Positions 20,598 through 27,543 of a stretch of 32,343 bases of DNA are shown piece by piece. The stretch covers positions 1 through 32,343 of the forward strand of contig NZ_CVTY01000003.1 in assembly GCF_001182045.1 (NCBI RefSeq), in the 5' to 3' direction. The notes under the pieces are model-generated. The model saw only the letters and a program-made list of their open reading frames with translations, did no database searches and was not told the DNA's origin. The stretch is from Dakarella massiliensis. Lineage in GTDB: Bacteria; Pseudomonadota; Gammaproteobacteria; Burkholderiales; Burkholderiaceae_F. The position numbers and the translations under genes are program-made. The stretch's first letter is position 1; every line of letters starts with the position of its first letter.

Positions 20598-20719
20598 TGA
20601 GTATTCTCCGTATCAATAGCCTCTTTTGGGCTTTTTGGCGATTCCTTGAGGAATCTTTGATTGGTTGGGTGGAAAAACGGAACTCATCACGCGTTGCGTG
20701 AGCACGGAAAGGACTACAG

Positions 20720-20760
20720 AAAAACTGAAGAAGCCGGTGCCTTTCCGGTCCCGGCTTCTT
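20720..20760 (-). terminator. Terminator after binding-protein copy 2
   Basis: AAGAAGCCGG (20728-20737) pairs with CCGGCTTCTT (20751-20760). On the minus strand it is followed by GTTTTTC. A second small hairpin CTGCCG/CGGCAG (20761-20777) lies between it and the gene. The remaining part of the gap up to copy 1 shows a short GATTCC/GGAATC hairpin and the copy 1 ribosome site. Confidence 0.75.
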
Positions 20761-20796
20761 CTGCCGCCTTCCGGCAGCGAATGGATTCAGGACGCT

Positions 20797-21540
20797 TTAC
20801 TTCGCGGAGCTGAACCACTTCTGATGAATCTTAGCGGTTTCGCCGCTCTTATCCATCGCGGCCAGCGCCTTATTGAAAGCATCGAGCAGCTTCTTGTTGC
20901 CCTTGCGGACAGCAAACGCCATCTCTTCCTTCGGGTAACCGGTCTGAACTTCAACCATGTTGCGGCCGCCGCGCTGCTTCAGGAAGTACTCGACAACGGG
21001 CTTATCAGCGATAACTGCCGTGCAGCCGCGGTTGTTGAGCTCAAGAATCGTGTCAGGAAGGGTATTGAAGGCCTTCACCTTTGCGCCCGGAATCTTGCGG
21101 CCGAATTCAGCGCCGACCGTGCCGATCTGCGCGCAGATGTTCTTGCCCTTCAGGTCCTTTTCACTCTTCACGGAGCCGGCATCAGGCTTGTTGACGAGAA
21201 TCACCTGAGTCGACTGGTAAACCGGGCGGGTGAAATCAACCTTCTTCTTACGTTCAGCAGTGATCGTCATGCCGGCAGCGGCGGCATCGATATTATTTGT
21301 CATCAGAGCCGGGATCAGGCCGTCAAACCCCATATTGACGAACTTCACCTGGTAACCCATGTGCTTCGCAGCGGCACGGATCATGTCCATATCGTAGCCA
21401 ACGAAATCCTTCGTACGGGCGTCCACGAATTCAAACGGCTGGAAGGTGGGCTCGGTACCGACGGTCAGCACCGGAGCCGCCAGCGCGGAACCCGCACAGG
21501 CCATGGTTACGGCAGCTGCCATCACTAGATTCTTAAACAT
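20797..21540 (-). CDS. Periplasmic amino-acid-type substrate-binding protein, copy 2
   Basis: The product has 247 residues with a Sec signal (SALA-AP) and an SBP_bac_3 domain: LTVGTEPTFQPFEFVD, VGYDMDMIRAAAK, FDGLIPALMT, ITAERKKKVDFT and IADKPVVEYFL. It is more similar to copy 1 than to copy 3, pointing to a recent duplication. Differences lie in the ligand region: copy 1 has SGLTIT where copy 2 has AGMTIT, so binding preferences may differ. It has its own leader and terminator, so it is probably a separate transcription unit. No transport partner is encoded nearby. Confidence 0.9.
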   Translation of the reverse strand: MFKNLVMAAAVTMACAGSALAAPVLTVGTEPTFQPFEFVDARTKDFVGYDMDMIRAAAKHMGYQVKFVNMGFDGLIPALMTNNIDAAAAGMTITAERKKKVDFTRPVYQSTQVILVNKPDAGSVKSEKDLKGKNICAQIGTVGAEFGRKIPGAKVKAFNTLPDTILELNNRGCTAVIADKPVVEYFLKQRGGRNMVEVQTGYPKEEMAFAVRKGNKKLLDAFNKALAAMDKSGETAKIHQKWFSSAK

Positions 21541-21639
21541 TCAATTTCTCCGTGTCATCTGAACCCGCTTCTGAGAGCGGGCTTCTCTTATAGAGAGCTT
21601 CCACAGAACCGGGAAGCACAGGGGGTAAAAGTTGTTGAA

Positions 21640-21694
21640 GCAGGGGAACTGCCTTGCTCAATCCGACTGAAGATACTCGGAAACATTCCCCTGC
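21640..21694 (-). terminator. Long-stem hairpin after binding-protein copy 3
   Basis: GCAGGGGAA (21640-21648) and TTCCCCTGC (21686-21694) are exact reverse complements enclosing a smaller CCGA/TCGG stem. It lies just downstream of copy 3 on the minus strand and is followed there by a T-rich but interrupted stretch. It may be a terminator or an mRNA-stabilising 3' structure. Confidence 0.4.
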
Positions 21695-21712
21695 GCAAGA
21701 TGGATCTGGATC

Positions 21713-22456
21713 TTAGTTGTTGAACCACTTCTTGTGGATCTTCGCGACCGTGCCGTCCTTCTGGAGGGAGACAAGCGCGCTGTTCAGAGCGTTCAGCACC
21801 TTCTTGTTGCCCTTCTTCACGGCAAAGCCCCAGTCTTCCGTCGTGAGCTGGGTCGGAAGCTCATGGAAATAGCGGCTCTGACGGCTTTCCTTCAGGAAGT
21901 ATTCAATCACGGGCTTATCAGCCACCACGGCGTCGCAGCCGCCGTTATGGAGTTCCATCATGGCTTCGGCGGCGTTATTGAACGTACGGGCTTTCTTGCC
22001 GGAAATCTGCTCCGCCTTCAGCTGACCGGTCGTGCCCAGCTGCGCGCAGACCTGCTTGCCCTTGATGGCGACGGGAGTCTTATAGGCCGCGGCGTCCTTC
22101 TGACGGACCACAGCAACGAGACCGCCCTTGAAGACCGGCACCGTGAAATCGACCTTCTTCTTACGCTCCGGGGTGATCGTCATGCCGGAGACACCGACAT
22201 CCACTGTTCCGGTCATCAGAGCCGGAATAATGGCGTCAAACCCCATCGACTGAACGGAAATGTTGTAACCCGCCTTCTTGCCGGCAGCGTTGATCAGATC
22301 GATCTCATAGCCCACGAACTGCTTCGTCTTGACATCAACGAATTCAAAGGGCGGGAAGGTCGTTTCGGAACCGACGCGGAGAGTCGGAGCCGCAAGGGCG
22401 GAAGCGGTATAAAGGGAAGCCATGACGGCGGCACAGACCGCAAATTTTTTCAGCAT
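21713..22456 (-). CDS. Periplasmic amino-acid-type substrate-binding protein, copy 3
   Basis: The product has 247 residues with a Sec signal (SALA-AP) and an SBP_bac_3 domain: LRVGSETTFPPFEFVD, VGYEIDLINAAGK, SGMTITPERKKKVDFT, GGCDAVVADKPVIEYFL and AVKKGNKKVLNALN. It is the most divergent of the three and keeps the canonical TFPPFEF and SGMTITPER sequences of amino-acid binders, so it may be closest to the ancestral function. The ribosome site AGAGGAG is strong. Like its neighbours it lacks adjacent permease and ATPase genes. Confidence 0.9.
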   Translation of the reverse strand: MLKKFAVCAAVMASLYTASALAAPTLRVGSETTFPPFEFVDVKTKQFVGYEIDLINAAGKKAGYNISVQSMGFDAIIPALMTGTVDVGVSGMTITPERKKKVDFTVPVFKGGLVAVVRQKDAAAYKTPVAIKGKQVCAQLGTTGQLKAEQISGKKARTFNNAAEAMMELHNGGCDAVVADKPVIEYFLKESRQSRYFHELPTQLTTEDWGFAVKKGNKKVLNALNSALVSLQKDGTVAKIHKKWFNN

Positions 22457-22647
22457 AAGTTATCTCCTCTGAGCCTGAGATTCTTCAGGGAATCAGAAAC
22501 TTTTTACGTGTGAGAAAACCGGAGCAGGACCTCATCAGCCGTTCCGGGATCGAGGTTTCATCAAGCTCAAAGCAAATAAGGCGATGTGCGGCGCACAGTA
22601 CGGCTGCCGTGACTGGTGACAGTACGGCCGTAGAAGATAAAGCTATC

Positions 22648-22755
22648 CTACGGAAATGTTCCTGCCGGCCCCACGCGGAGCACCTTGCCAGCAGAAACAA
22701 CGCCATTCAGCTTTCCTTCACCGGTGAGAGCCGGGAAAGCGAACTTCGTCTGCAT
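22648..22755 (-). pseudogene. Broken 5' end of a fourth substrate-binding protein
   Basis: A 35-codon frame with a good ribosome site (AAGGA, eight bases before the ATG) begins MQTKFAF and ends VLRVGPAGTFP, then a TAG stop. The last part matches the start of mature binding proteins (copy 3 has TLRVGSETTFP), where PFEF should follow. The rest of the domain is not found in any frame between here and copy 3. I read it as the remnant of another duplicate. Otherwise 22457-22988 holds a repeated ACAGTACGGC (22595-22604, 22619-22628) and the AraC terminator, and nothing else I recognise. Confidence 0.5.
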
Positions 22756-22921
22756 TGTTTTATTCCTTGTCTCTTTTCTTAAAGAGGCCTGCCGGGAACT
22801 CTTGATACGTCCCCGCCAGTGCGTGATGAATGCCCGATCCATTTGTACGGATCAGGCCTAATAACAGTACTCTTTTCAGACGGCTTTCTGCCGCCTCACG
22901 CTTGGATTTATGACGCAGGGC

Positions 22922-22952
22922 AAAAAATATCCCCTGTATTCCTGAGGGGATA
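22922..22952 (-). terminator. Rho-independent terminator of the AraC gene
   Basis: On the minus strand TATCCCCT (22945-22952) pairs with AGGGGATA (22928-22935) across a nine-base loop, and six T follow directly (22922-22927). Confidence 0.85.
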
Positions 22953-22988
22953 GCTTATTGATGGGATAGCTGAAGGGAGGGTCCTCGG

Positions 22989-23606
22989 TCAGCTGTTCAG
23001 GTGCCGGTCATCACGCGGCGCCACACCAAACAACCGCCGGTAATCATTCGTAAGCTGGGAACTGCTTGCGTAACCCACAGCTCCTGCGGTGAAACCGACT
23101 GACTTCCGGTCTGCCATCAGAAGGCGCCGTGCTTCATAGAGTCTCAGGGTTTTCTGATACTGGATCGGTGAGTATCCGGTCAGCGCCTTGAAGTGGCGAT
23201 GGAAACTGGCGGATGACATCCCGATAGAGGATGCGAGCGTTTCCACAGAAAGATTGGTACGGAAATTTTCCTTGATCACCGCGATCGCGTGCGAGATCTG
23301 CTGCAGGTGCTGGCTGCCGGCGCAGATACTCCAGAGCCAGGTGCCGGCCTCGCCGAGAAGAAGTCTCGCGTGCATTTCCCGGATCAGAATCAGCGCGAGG
23401 AGCTGCACAGCCTCCGGCTTATCAGCGATATCAAAGAGCCGCAGGGCATTTTCTCCGAGATCTGCCGAGCAGGGAAAAACGGCGTAAGGAGGCGTATCAC
23501 CGGTGCTCAGCGGTTCACGCCGGGGAGCGAGTGACAGCGCGAGCTCCGTGAGAAGCGCCCGGCGCTTCAGTTCCGTCAGGACTTCTGTCAGATGCCTATC
23601 TTCCAT
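22989..23606 (-). CDS. Short AraC-family regulator, YqhC-like, lacking most of its sensor domain
   Basis: The product has 205 residues from the ATG with AGAGG just upstream; an in-frame start at 23648 would add 14. The C-terminal AraC double helix-turn-helix (about 105-200) is complete: VETLASSIGMSSASFHRHFKAL and GYASSSQLTNDYRRLFG. Residues 45-105 (ALRLFDIADKPEA, IREMHARLLLGEAG) match the end of the AraC_N type sensor domain of regulators such as E. coli YqhC. Members normally have about 300 residues, so the cupin-like N-terminal half, roughly 90 residues, is missing, and the DNA upstream is AT-rich promoter with no trace of it. It is divergent from the P460-flavodoxin operon, which it probably controls. 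Confidence 0.82.
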   Translation of the reverse strand: MEDRHLTEVLTELKRRALLTELALSLAPRREPLSTGDTPPYAVFPCSADLGENALRLFDIADKPEAVQLLALILIREMHARLLLGEAGTWLWSICAGSQHLQQISHAIAVIKENFRTNLSVETLASSIGMSSASFHRHFKALTGYSPIQYQKTLRLYEARRLLMADRKSVGFTAGAVGYASSSQLTNDYRRLFGVAPRDDRHLNS

Positions 23607-23627
23607 TTTTCCTCTGCGCTTCGTTTT

Positions 23628-23757
23628 CTGTCTGATGAAAATCATCATACGCCTTTTCTCTTAATTTCTTTCTTTATTGATATTTTTTAGCAGATAAATG
23701 AGGAAAACCGAACAATTTGCGACCCGATCCGGCAATAAGATTTTCTGCATCAGACAG
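23628..23757. promoter_or_regulatory. Divergent promoter region with mirror-image motif
   Basis: CTGTCTGATG (23628-23637) and its exact reverse complement CATCAGACAG (23748-23757) sit almost symmetrically, 21 bases before the AraC start and 23 bases before the P460 start. Outside the core, both read on into an AAAATC. The first copy overlaps a second palindrome, TGATGA-AAA-TCATCA (23633-23647). The arrangement suggests that the AraC protein binds one site at each promoter. The middle is AT-rich; no clean -35/-10 pair was found. Confidence 0.55.
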
Positions 23758-23780
23758 GCAGACAGTTATCAGGAGACAGA

Positions 23781-24257
23781 ATGGAATTACGAAATTTATT
23801 CCCAGTTGCCGGCGCCCTTGGTGCCGCCTTTTTCCTCATCGGCAGCGCTGCCGCCGCTCCGTCACTTCCGGCCAGTCTGAACGGATTTGTTCACTACAGC
23901 ACGTCGAAATACGGCGGCAAAATCAGTGACAAGTACGTTCAGAAAACGAGTATCCAGGCACTGCAATCCGGAAAGAATCTTCCCTACGGCACGGCGGTCG
24001 TTGGAATTGAGTACCGGGATCAGAACGGAAAACGCGGTCCTGTGCTTCGCTACATCATCATGGAAAAGGTGAGGAACAGCGGGAAGGATTACCCGGCCTC
24101 TGTCCGAAACGGAGACTGGGAGTTCGCATCCTATACTCCGGCCCGCGCCCTGATCACGAATGATCCCGTCACACGGTGTCTTGCCTGCCATAAGAGCCAG
24201 GCCCAGAGTGACTATCTTTTCGGCCTGAACGAAATGAAGAGCTTCAAGCTGAAGTAA
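23781..24257 (+). CDS. Exported cytochrome P460-family haem protein
   Basis: The product has 158 residues. A signal peptide (about 1-26, ending SAAAA-P) is followed by a P460-like domain: HYSTSKYGGKISDKYV, a GTAVVGIEYRD strand, RYIIMEKV, NGDWEFASY, and one C-terminal haem site CLACH (133-137). P460 proteins of ammonia oxidisers act on hydroxylamine, but the wider family in other bacteria has no fixed role, and the crosslinked lysine cannot be confirmed by eye. It would be periplasmic. The ATG follows AGGAG at good spacing. It is the first gene of a tight four-gene operon whose products all appear to be exported. Confidence 0.82.
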   Translation: MELRNLFPVAGALGAAFFLIGSAAAAPSLPASLNGFVHYSTSKYGGKISDKYVQKTSIQALQSGKNLPYGTAVVGIEYRDQNGKRGPVLRYIIMEKVRNSGKDYPASVRNGDWEFASYTPARALITNDPVTRCLACHKSQAQSDYLFGLNEMKSFKLK

Positions 24258-24270
24258 GGATGATCTGACC

Positions 24271-24876
24271 ATGAAACGAAGAACTCTGATCAAGGGTGCC
24301 GCAGCAGTCGGTTTCAGTCTCCTCTCAGGAACCGGTTTTGCCGCCGCACCGAAGAAAAAAATTCTGGTCGCCTATTTTTCCCGGGCCCGCAGCATTTCCC
24401 GCGGGATGGATGCGATCACTTACGCCACGCCCTGGGTTGGCAATACGGCAGAAGCTGCCCGCGTTATCGCTCAGACACTGAATGCCGATGTTCACGAAAT
24501 TGTGACGACAGAAAAGTATCCCCTGCTTCACCGCGAAAACTCACGTATTGCCGAGCAGGAAATGAAGAGTGACGCGAGACCGGGCATTGCCCCCTCAAAC
24601 CTCTCACTGGACTCTTACAGTGTGGTCTTCCTGGGATTCCCGATCTGGTGGTACCGGGAGCCCATGGTGATCCGGACATTTCTGAGCCGCTATCAGTGGA
24701 AAGGCAAAACGATCATCCCCTTCTGCACGTCGCTTGAAGTGGATATTCCTCAGGCCCGAAGTGACATCATGAAGCTCGCGCCGGGAGCCGCTGTCCTGGA
24801 AGGCCGCCGGTTCGCGACCGAGAACGCGAATCTCGCTTCTGAAGTGAAATCCTGGGTTCAGGGTCTCCATATCTGA
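24271..24876 (+). CDS. Tat-exported flavodoxin-like protein
   Basis: The product has 201 residues. The N-terminus KRRTLIKGA plus a hydrophobic stretch ending GFAAA is a twin-arginine signal, consistent with export of a folded, FMN-loaded protein. The flavodoxin fold follows: ILVAYFSR (31-38), the phosphate-binding GNTAEAA (57-63) displaced by an insertion of about 18 residues after YFSR, and GFPIWWYREP (122-131) around the flavin. Most flavodoxins are cytoplasmic electron carriers, so an exported one needs a periplasmic donor, possibly the haem protein encoded 13 bases upstream. Its partner and substrate are unknown. Confidence 0.85.
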   Translation: MKRRTLIKGAAAVGFSLLSGTGFAAAPKKKILVAYFSRARSISRGMDAITYATPWVGNTAEAARVIAQTLNADVHEIVTTEKYPLLHRENSRIAEQEMKSDARPGIAPSNLSLDSYSVVFLGFPIWWYREPMVIRTFLSRYQWKGKTIIPFCTSLEVDIPQARSDIMKLAPGAAVLEGRRFATENANLASEVKSWVQGLHI

Positions 24877-24893
24877 GGCCAAAGGAAAAGGAA

Positions 24894-25313
24894 ATGAAAA
24901 CTGCAGCCCTGATTTTCGCGGCCGCGCTGGGGATAGCTTCGCAGATCGCGTCCGCCGATACGCCGGTTCAGATGGTAATTAACGGGAAAGCCTATACCGC
25001 CACAGTCACTGACACACCGGAAGGCCGGAACTTTCTCGGCATGCTGCCGCTTCACGTCAGAATCAGCCGCGGAGAGCATGACTTCTGCGGCGATATGCCG
25101 CCTCTCACGCATTCAGAATCCAGTGTGAAAAACGGCTTCCGGAACCGCGACATTGCCTATTGGGTCCCGGGGCATGACTTCGTGATTTTCGTGAACGGCG
25201 AAGAGCACTCTTCCTCTATCGGCGGAATTGTTTACCTGGGAAAGCTCCAGATCCCGCAAAATGATCTCCTGAAGCTCTCCGGCACGCTCGACGTCAGAAT
25301 CCTTAAGAAATAA
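24894..25313 (+). CDS. Exported cyclophilin-like-fold protein, copy 1
   Basis: The product has 139 residues with a Sec signal (cleavage near IASA-DT). The rest resembles the small beta-barrel Cyclophil_like family: VQMVINGKAYTATVTD, FLGMLPLHVRIS, DIAYWVPGHDFVIFVN and a final IGGIVYLGKLQ. This family often neighbours flavodoxins and oxidoreductases, and its activity is unknown; despite the fold it is not an established prolyl isomerase. The start lies 17 bases after the flavodoxin stop with AAAGGAAA in front. It is a paralogue of the next gene with clear divergence. Confidence 0.75.
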   Translation: MKTAALIFAAALGIASQIASADTPVQMVINGKAYTATVTDTPEGRNFLGMLPLHVRISRGEHDFCGDMPPLTHSESSVKNGFRNRDIAYWVPGHDFVIFVNGEEHSSSIGGIVYLGKLQIPQNDLLKLSGTLDVRILKK

Positions 25314-25322
25314 GGAATCCCT

Positions 25323-25760
25323 ATGAAACGCAGAAATTTTCTTCAATTACTCGCAGCCTCGGCTGCAGGAGCCGCCCTCACCATGAGTTCCGCTGAAGCC
25401 AAAAACGCCGGCCGCCGCATCCGGATTACCGCTGGAAACCGCACCTGGTACGCCACACTGGATGACAACGCCACCGCCCGCGCGCTGATTGCCAAACTGC
25501 CGCTCACCCTTCCTCTCGAAGATCTCTACGGGCGTGAACTCTGTTACCGGTTCCGCGACGCGCTGCCGGCGAACGAAGTTTCCTACCGCGGTTACGAAGT
25601 GGGTGAAATCGTCTACTGGCCGCCGCGGCACAGTTTCGTGATTCTCTATGCGCAGAACGGAGAGCATTTCGATATGCAGCCGATCGGCCGCATTGAGAAG
25701 GGCGTGGAGGAAATGGGGCGTGTTGGCTCTATGAAGGCCACAATCACGCTGGACAAGTAA
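25323..25760 (+). CDS. Exported cyclophilin-like-fold protein, copy 2
   Basis: The product has 145 residues. The N-terminus KRRNFLQLLAAS is a likely twin-arginine signal ending near SAEA-KN. The domain follows the same plan as copy 1: IRITAGNRTWYATLDD, ALIAKLPLTLPLEDLYGRELCYRF, GEIVYWPPRHSFVILY and PIGRIEKG. It keeps more of the family pattern than copy 1 (LDDNATARALIAKLPL). One copy appears to use Sec and the other Tat, so copy 2 may fold or load something before export. It is nine bases after copy 1 and last in the operon, followed by a terminator. Confidence 0.77.
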   Translation: MKRRNFLQLLAASAAGAALTMSSAEAKNAGRRIRITAGNRTWYATLDDNATARALIAKLPLTLPLEDLYGRELCYRFRDALPANEVSYRGYEVGEIVYWPPRHSFVILYAQNGEHFDMQPIGRIEKGVEEMGRVGSMKATITLDK

Positions 25761-25788
25761 CTTTCCCCATCCCCTCTTCAGAAATCAC

Positions 25789-25828
25789 AAACCCGCCTGA
25801 TCCAAAAGGATTCAGGCGGGTTCTTTTC
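25789..25828. terminator. Bidirectional terminator between convergent operons
   Basis: AACCCGCCTGA-TCC (25790-25803) pairs with GGA-TCAGGCGGGTT (25808-25822) with a one-base bulge and an AAAA loop; CTTTTCCC follows. A further perfect hairpin GGAGCGGG/CCCGCTCC (25839-25862) lies next to the end of the minus-strand flavoprotein gene. Confidence 0.82.
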
Positions 25829-25874
25829 CCTTATTACAGGAGCGGGGGAAGAAGCCCGCTCCGTCAGGCTTGGA

Positions 25875-27395
25875 TTACATGCCCTTCTTCTGCTGATCGA
25901 TGATGTTCTCGACAGCAATACGGGCGGAGTTAATGGCGAAGGAAGAAGCCGTGCCTTCACCGATCCTCAGGTCATAGGAGTCACCGTACACACCGCCGGC
26001 GTCATGGCCCAGAGCGTAAAGGCCCGGGATCACCTGATCCTTGGCATTCACAACCTGCAGGTTCTCAGTCACCTTGACACCGTTCAGAGAAGCGAGCGTG
26101 TGGAGCTTGCCCTTCACGATATAGAACGGAGCCTTGGAGACAGCGCGGATGTAGTACTTATCCTTGCCGAACTCGGTGTCCTTGCCCTGCTTGGCAAACT
26201 TCGTCATATCAGCCGCAGCGCGCTTCAGGTTGGCCGCATTAAGACCGGCCTTCTTGGCCACTTCCTCAATCGTGTTGCCTTCAAACACATCGCCGCGCTT
26301 CACGCCATCCTGCAGCAGCTTCGGCAGTTCCTTCGCCACCTGGCCGCGCTGAATGAAGTTGCCGCAGGGGTTGAGGTAACCCTTGCCCTTCGTGCCGAGT
26401 TCCTTCACGAACGCGTCATCGAAGAAGAGGTAGGTCCATTCACCGGAACGCAGAATAGCGTTCGAAGCCACCGGCCAGTCAAGCGTCAGCTGCTCGTTGA
26501 AGTAGCGGTTGCCGGCTCCATCCACATAAAGCTGGCTCTGACGGAAGATAGCGCGCAGTTCCTTATTGGGGCCATTGCAGATCGCTTCGCCTTCCAGCGG
26601 ATTGAAGGCGCCGTTGATCATCATCGGGCCCATGTTGTCGCCCACTGCACCAGCGGACATTGCCATGCGGATACCGTCACCGGTACGTCCGGGAGCGCCG
26701 GACGGAACCAGATCCTGTCCGGTGTACTTCACCACCATGTCCTTGTTGAAGTTATAGCCGCCGGTCGCAAGCACAACGTACTTCGCGTTGACGGTCACCT
26801 TCTCACCGGTCTTCAGATCCTTAGCGACGACACCGGCCGCGCGGCCGTCCTTCATGATCAGGGTTTCGCCCGGAGTCTGCAGCAGCAGCGTACCGCCCTT
26901 CTTCTGGAAGGTATTCACCATAGCTGCCGGGAGAGAGCCGGCATGCGGGTAGATGTGCCAGGTCAGGTTCTTGTTGCCAGCCCAGACGGACTTCACTTCC
27001 TTCCAATGCACACCATGATCCCAGACCCACTGAATGGTCTTCGGGGATTCTTCAATGAAGCGCTTCACCAGAGGAGCATTGATGCGCCAGTGATGGTATT
27101 CGCCCATCCGGTTGAATTCCTCAAGCTTCGTCAGCTTCACGCCAGCCTTCTTCTGCATGAAGGATTCAACAGCGAAGGTGCCTTCCATGAAGTTGCCGGC
27201 GCCGCCCGCAAAGGCATTCTTTTCCAGAAGAACCGTCTTCAGACCGGCTTCCTGAGCGCTAGCGGCAGCAACCGTACCGCCCGCGCCGGCACCGACCACA
27301 ACCACATCAGCGTTGAGCACGCGGTCTGCCATCGCAGGGATTGCCATCGCCATAGCGAGGGTGGCAACGGAAATGGAACGAATGAATTTCTTCAT
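25875..27395 (-). CDS. Sec-exported FAD-dependent reductase
   Basis: The product has 506 residues. A Sec signal (cleavage AMA-DR) is followed by the FAD motif GAGAGG (35-40), LLEKNAFAGGAGN, YVVLATGGYNFN, and a C-terminal GLYALGHDAGGVYGD. It is in the fumarate/urocanate-reductase superfamily but differs from the other flavoprotein here. By eye it keeps a His (KLHTLASLNG) and an Arg (YDLRIGEG) where FccA binds the substrate carboxylates, but the FccA catalytic Arg position appears to be different (NEQLTLD). No haem domain or cytochrome gene is adjacent. It may share the tetrahaem protein encoded near 17.8 kb or another donor. GAGGAG lies eight bases before the ATG. LysR is divergent. Confidence 0.87.
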   Translation of the reverse strand: MKKFIRSISVATLAMAMAIPAMADRVLNADVVVVGAGAGGTVAAASAQEAGLKTVLLEKNAFAGGAGNFMEGTFAVESFMQKKAGVKLTKLEEFNRMGEYHHWRINAPLVKRFIEESPKTIQWVWDHGVHWKEVKSVWAGNKNLTWHIYPHAGSLPAAMVNTFQKKGGTLLLQTPGETLIMKDGRAAGVVAKDLKTGEKVTVNAKYVVLATGGYNFNKDMVVKYTGQDLVPSGAPGRTGDGIRMAMSAGAVGDNMGPMMINGAFNPLEGEAICNGPNKELRAIFRQSQLYVDGAGNRYFNEQLTLDWPVASNAILRSGEWTYLFFDDAFVKELGTKGKGYLNPCGNFIQRGQVAKELPKLLQDGVKRGDVFEGNTIEEVAKKAGLNAANLKRAAADMTKFAKQGKDTEFGKDKYYIRAVSKAPFYIVKGKLHTLASLNGVKVTENLQVVNAKDQVIPGLYALGHDAGGVYGDSYDLRIGEGTASSFAINSARIAVENIIDQQKKGM

Positions 27396-27543
27396 ATATC
27401 TCTCCTCGATTCAAGTGCGTTTTTATTTCTAGTCAATATGACGAATAAAAATCCTGCACGAGGTAATACTAACGAATGATAAAAATGTTATAAACAGCAA
27501 TAATTAGCACAAACTGTTTTAATAATTGAAACAATAGAACGCT

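Noticed and set aside
22485..22706. A 73-codon minus-strand frame before binding-protein copy 3
   Set aside because: It shows no domain, no ribosome site and no similarity to the binding proteins.
26004..27479. A 491-codon plus-strand frame opposite the exported flavoprotein
   Set aside because: The minus strand has the signal peptide, the FAD motif and a good ribosome site; the plus frame has none.
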